15,247 bases of DNA from Candidatus Omnitrophota bacterium (GTDB taxonomy: Bacteria; Omnitrophota; Gorgyraeia; Zapsychrales; Zapsychraceae): NCBI GenBank assembly GCA_020430005.1, contig JAGQKQ010000021.1, forward strand, positions 1 through 15,247, written 5' to 3'. The notes beneath the pieces were generated by a model. It made no database searches. It worked only from the letters and a program-made list of their open reading frames with translations, and was not told where the DNA came from. Of this stretch, positions 14,002-15,247 are shown in pieces; position 1 is the first letter of the stretch, and every line of letters starts with the position of its first letter. The translations under genes were made by a program, and so were the position numbers.

Positions 14002-15247
14002 TCACTTATTATTTCCTGATAGTTGAAAAGCATCAGACCAATTGTAATCTGTTTCTAAAAGCAGTATGGTTTGTATATGGGCAAGATGCGAATAGCCTTG
14101 AGGAAAATTTCCTGTCAAACGACCTGTCGCGATCTCCACATCCTCCGCGAATAGGCCCAGACTATTGCTACAATTTACAATATTATCAAACATTTCTCTA
14201 GCTTTTTCTTCCTGGCCGATAAGGTACAACGCATTAATCATCCAGAACGTACACACAATAAAGGCGTTTTCCGGCACACCAAACTCATCTTCCGCCACAT
14301 AACGGAACGTATAATCCTCCTTCACCAAATGTTTATAATACTGTTCCACCGTGCTGACCATTCGGGGATCCTTAGCGTCCAGAAAACCGTAATGCAGCAT
14401 TAATAAATTAGACGCGTCATAAAAATCACTTCCGTAATACATGGTAAAAGATTTTAATTTTTCATTCCAACCGTTTTTGAGAATGTCAACCTTGATCTCC
14501 TCTGCCAATTTCGACCACGGTTCAATATAACGGGTTTTGCCAACCCGCTTGGCAATCTTGACGGCCCGGTCCATCGCCACCCAATTCATTAGCTTGGAAT
14601 GAACATAATGCTGCATCGCCTCCCGGCGTTCCCAAATCCCGCTGTCGGGCTGCCGCCAAATATCCCGAACACGATTCACCAGAGAACGCACCATCGTCCA
14701 GATTTCTTCATCAACCTGGAAGCTGGCCCGTCGGTTCACAACAAAGTAGGTATACATCGTTTCAATTAATTCACCGTACAAATCATTTTGTTTCTGGTGA
14801 TACGCGTCATTTCCAATACGAACCGGCTTGGACCCCATATACCCTTCCAAATGATCAAGGGTTAATTCGGTGAGTTTTTCTTCTCCGTTGATGCCGTACA
14901 TAACGCCAATATCTTCGTGTTTTAACATCATCCGGTTCAAAATAAAATCAATAAATCCATTGGCCGATTCAATGTGACCGATACGGATATACGTATCAAT
15001 AATCATCGCCGCGTCGCGAATCCAGCAAAAACGATAATCCCAGTTTCGATCCCGGCCGATAATTTCCGGTAAAGAAGTCGTTGCCGCGGCAATAACCGCT
15101 CCGGTACGCTGATACATCAACAATTTCAGTGTGACGGCCGAACGCACAATTTGATCACGGTATTTTTCCGGTGAGATAGTCCGTTGAACCCAATCCAGCC
15201 AATAACATTTCGTTTTCTCATACTCCAAGTGAATTTTGTCGTTATTG
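14002..15247 (-). CDS. GH15 glucoamylase/trehalase-type glycoside hydrolase (5' end cut by window edge)
   Basis: The reading frame is open to the right edge, so the visible 414 residues are the C-terminal part of a protein that normally has about 600; the N-terminal beta-sandwich is outside. Visible is the (alpha/alpha)6 barrel: GRDRNWDYRFCWIRDAAM, EDIGVMYGINGEEKL, DSGIWERREAMQHYVHSKLM, PENAFIVCTFW and LFAEDVEIATGRLTGNFPQGYSH. By family knowledge the Glu in GIWE is the general acid and the Glu in FAED the general base; both are present. No signal peptide can be seen because the start is missing. Bacterial proteins of this type split alpha-glucosidic bonds (glucoamylase, dextranase or trehalase). 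The downstream PfkB kinase could use the released sugar after phosphorylation, which is speculative. Confidence 0.92.
   Translation of the reverse strand, partial: NNDKIHLEYEKTKCYWLDWVQRTISPEKYRDQIVRSAVTLKLLMYQRTGAVIAAATTSLPEIIGRDRNWDYRFCWIRDAAMIIDTYIRIGHIESANGFIDFILNRMMLKHEDIGVMYGINGEEKLTELTLDHLEGYMGSKPVRIGNDAYHQKQNDLYGELIETMYTYFVVNRRASFQVDEEIWTMVRSLVNRVRDIWRQPDSGIWERREAMQHYVHSKLMNWVAMDRAVKIAKRVGKTRYIEPWSKLAEEIKVDILKNGWNEKLKSFTMYYGSDFYDASNLLMLHYGFLDAKDPRMVSTVEQYYKHLVKEDYTFRYVAEDEFGVPENAFIVCTFWMINALYLIGQEEKAREMFDNIVNCSNSLGLFAEDVEIATGRLTGNFPQGYSHLAHIQTILLLETDYNWSDAFQLSGNNK

Noticed and set aside
1..15247. tRNA, rRNA, CRISPR arrays, insertion sequences, phage genes
   Set aside because: I looked for cloverleaf ends, repeat-spacer patterns, transposase-like proteins and terminal repeats and saw none; coding density leaves no gap above about 185 nt.

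Overview
The window carries 15 protein genes, all read from the minus strand. Fourteen lie in the interior or touch only one edge, and both end genes are cut by the window edge. Spacing is tight, most starts have good Shine-Dalgarno (SD) sequences, and I saw no frameshifts, RNA genes, CRISPR arrays or insertion sequences. Four predicted lipoproteins with classic lipoboxes, an LpoB-type penicillin-binding-protein activator, a SPOR protein and a DsbA-like thiol protein point to a diderm (Gram-negative) bacterium. The mix resembles uncultured lineages such as Candidatus Omnitrophota. That placement is an impression and cannot be proven from this window.

In transcription order (right to left), the first block, 15247-7320, looks like one long operon: a GH15 glucoamylase/trehalase-type glycosidase (5' end outside the window), a peptidoglycan-binding-like lipoprotein, an atypical SDR, a PfkB/FruK sugar-phosphate kinase, an unrecognised 218-residue helical protein, a HEAGH zinc metallopeptidase, an ATP-grasp ligase, a stand-alone CheY-like receiver, and a SirB1-YccV fusion protein. 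The helical protein, peptidase and ligase are packed with overlapping or 2-nt junctions. They form the most system-like unit here.

Next comes lexA with its own near-consensus promoter. The predicted transcription start falls on the ATG itself, and two inverted repeats suggest self-repression through an operator unlike the classical ones. A second good promoter just after lexA drives a cell-envelope block (6489-3246): SPOR protein, LpoB-like lipoprotein, COG3014-like lipoprotein, glycine-zipper lipoprotein with a degenerate zinc-ribbon tail, and a small two-helix membrane protein. A perfect 10-bp inverted repeat lies ahead of the LpoB gene.

A third promoter precedes a CheY-like receiver and a CheX-like protein that overlap. 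ATP-dependent PEP carboxykinase follows only 42 nt later and ends at a strong hairpin terminator. The last gene, on the left edge, encodes a membrane-anchored DsbA-like protein with a CPAC active site.

The genes divide into three broad jobs: carbohydrate and central carbon metabolism (GH15, PfkB kinase, PEPCK), envelope assembly (SPOR, LpoB, COG3014, glycine zipper, PG-binding lipoprotein, DsbA-like) and signalling or regulation (two receivers, CheX-like, LexA).
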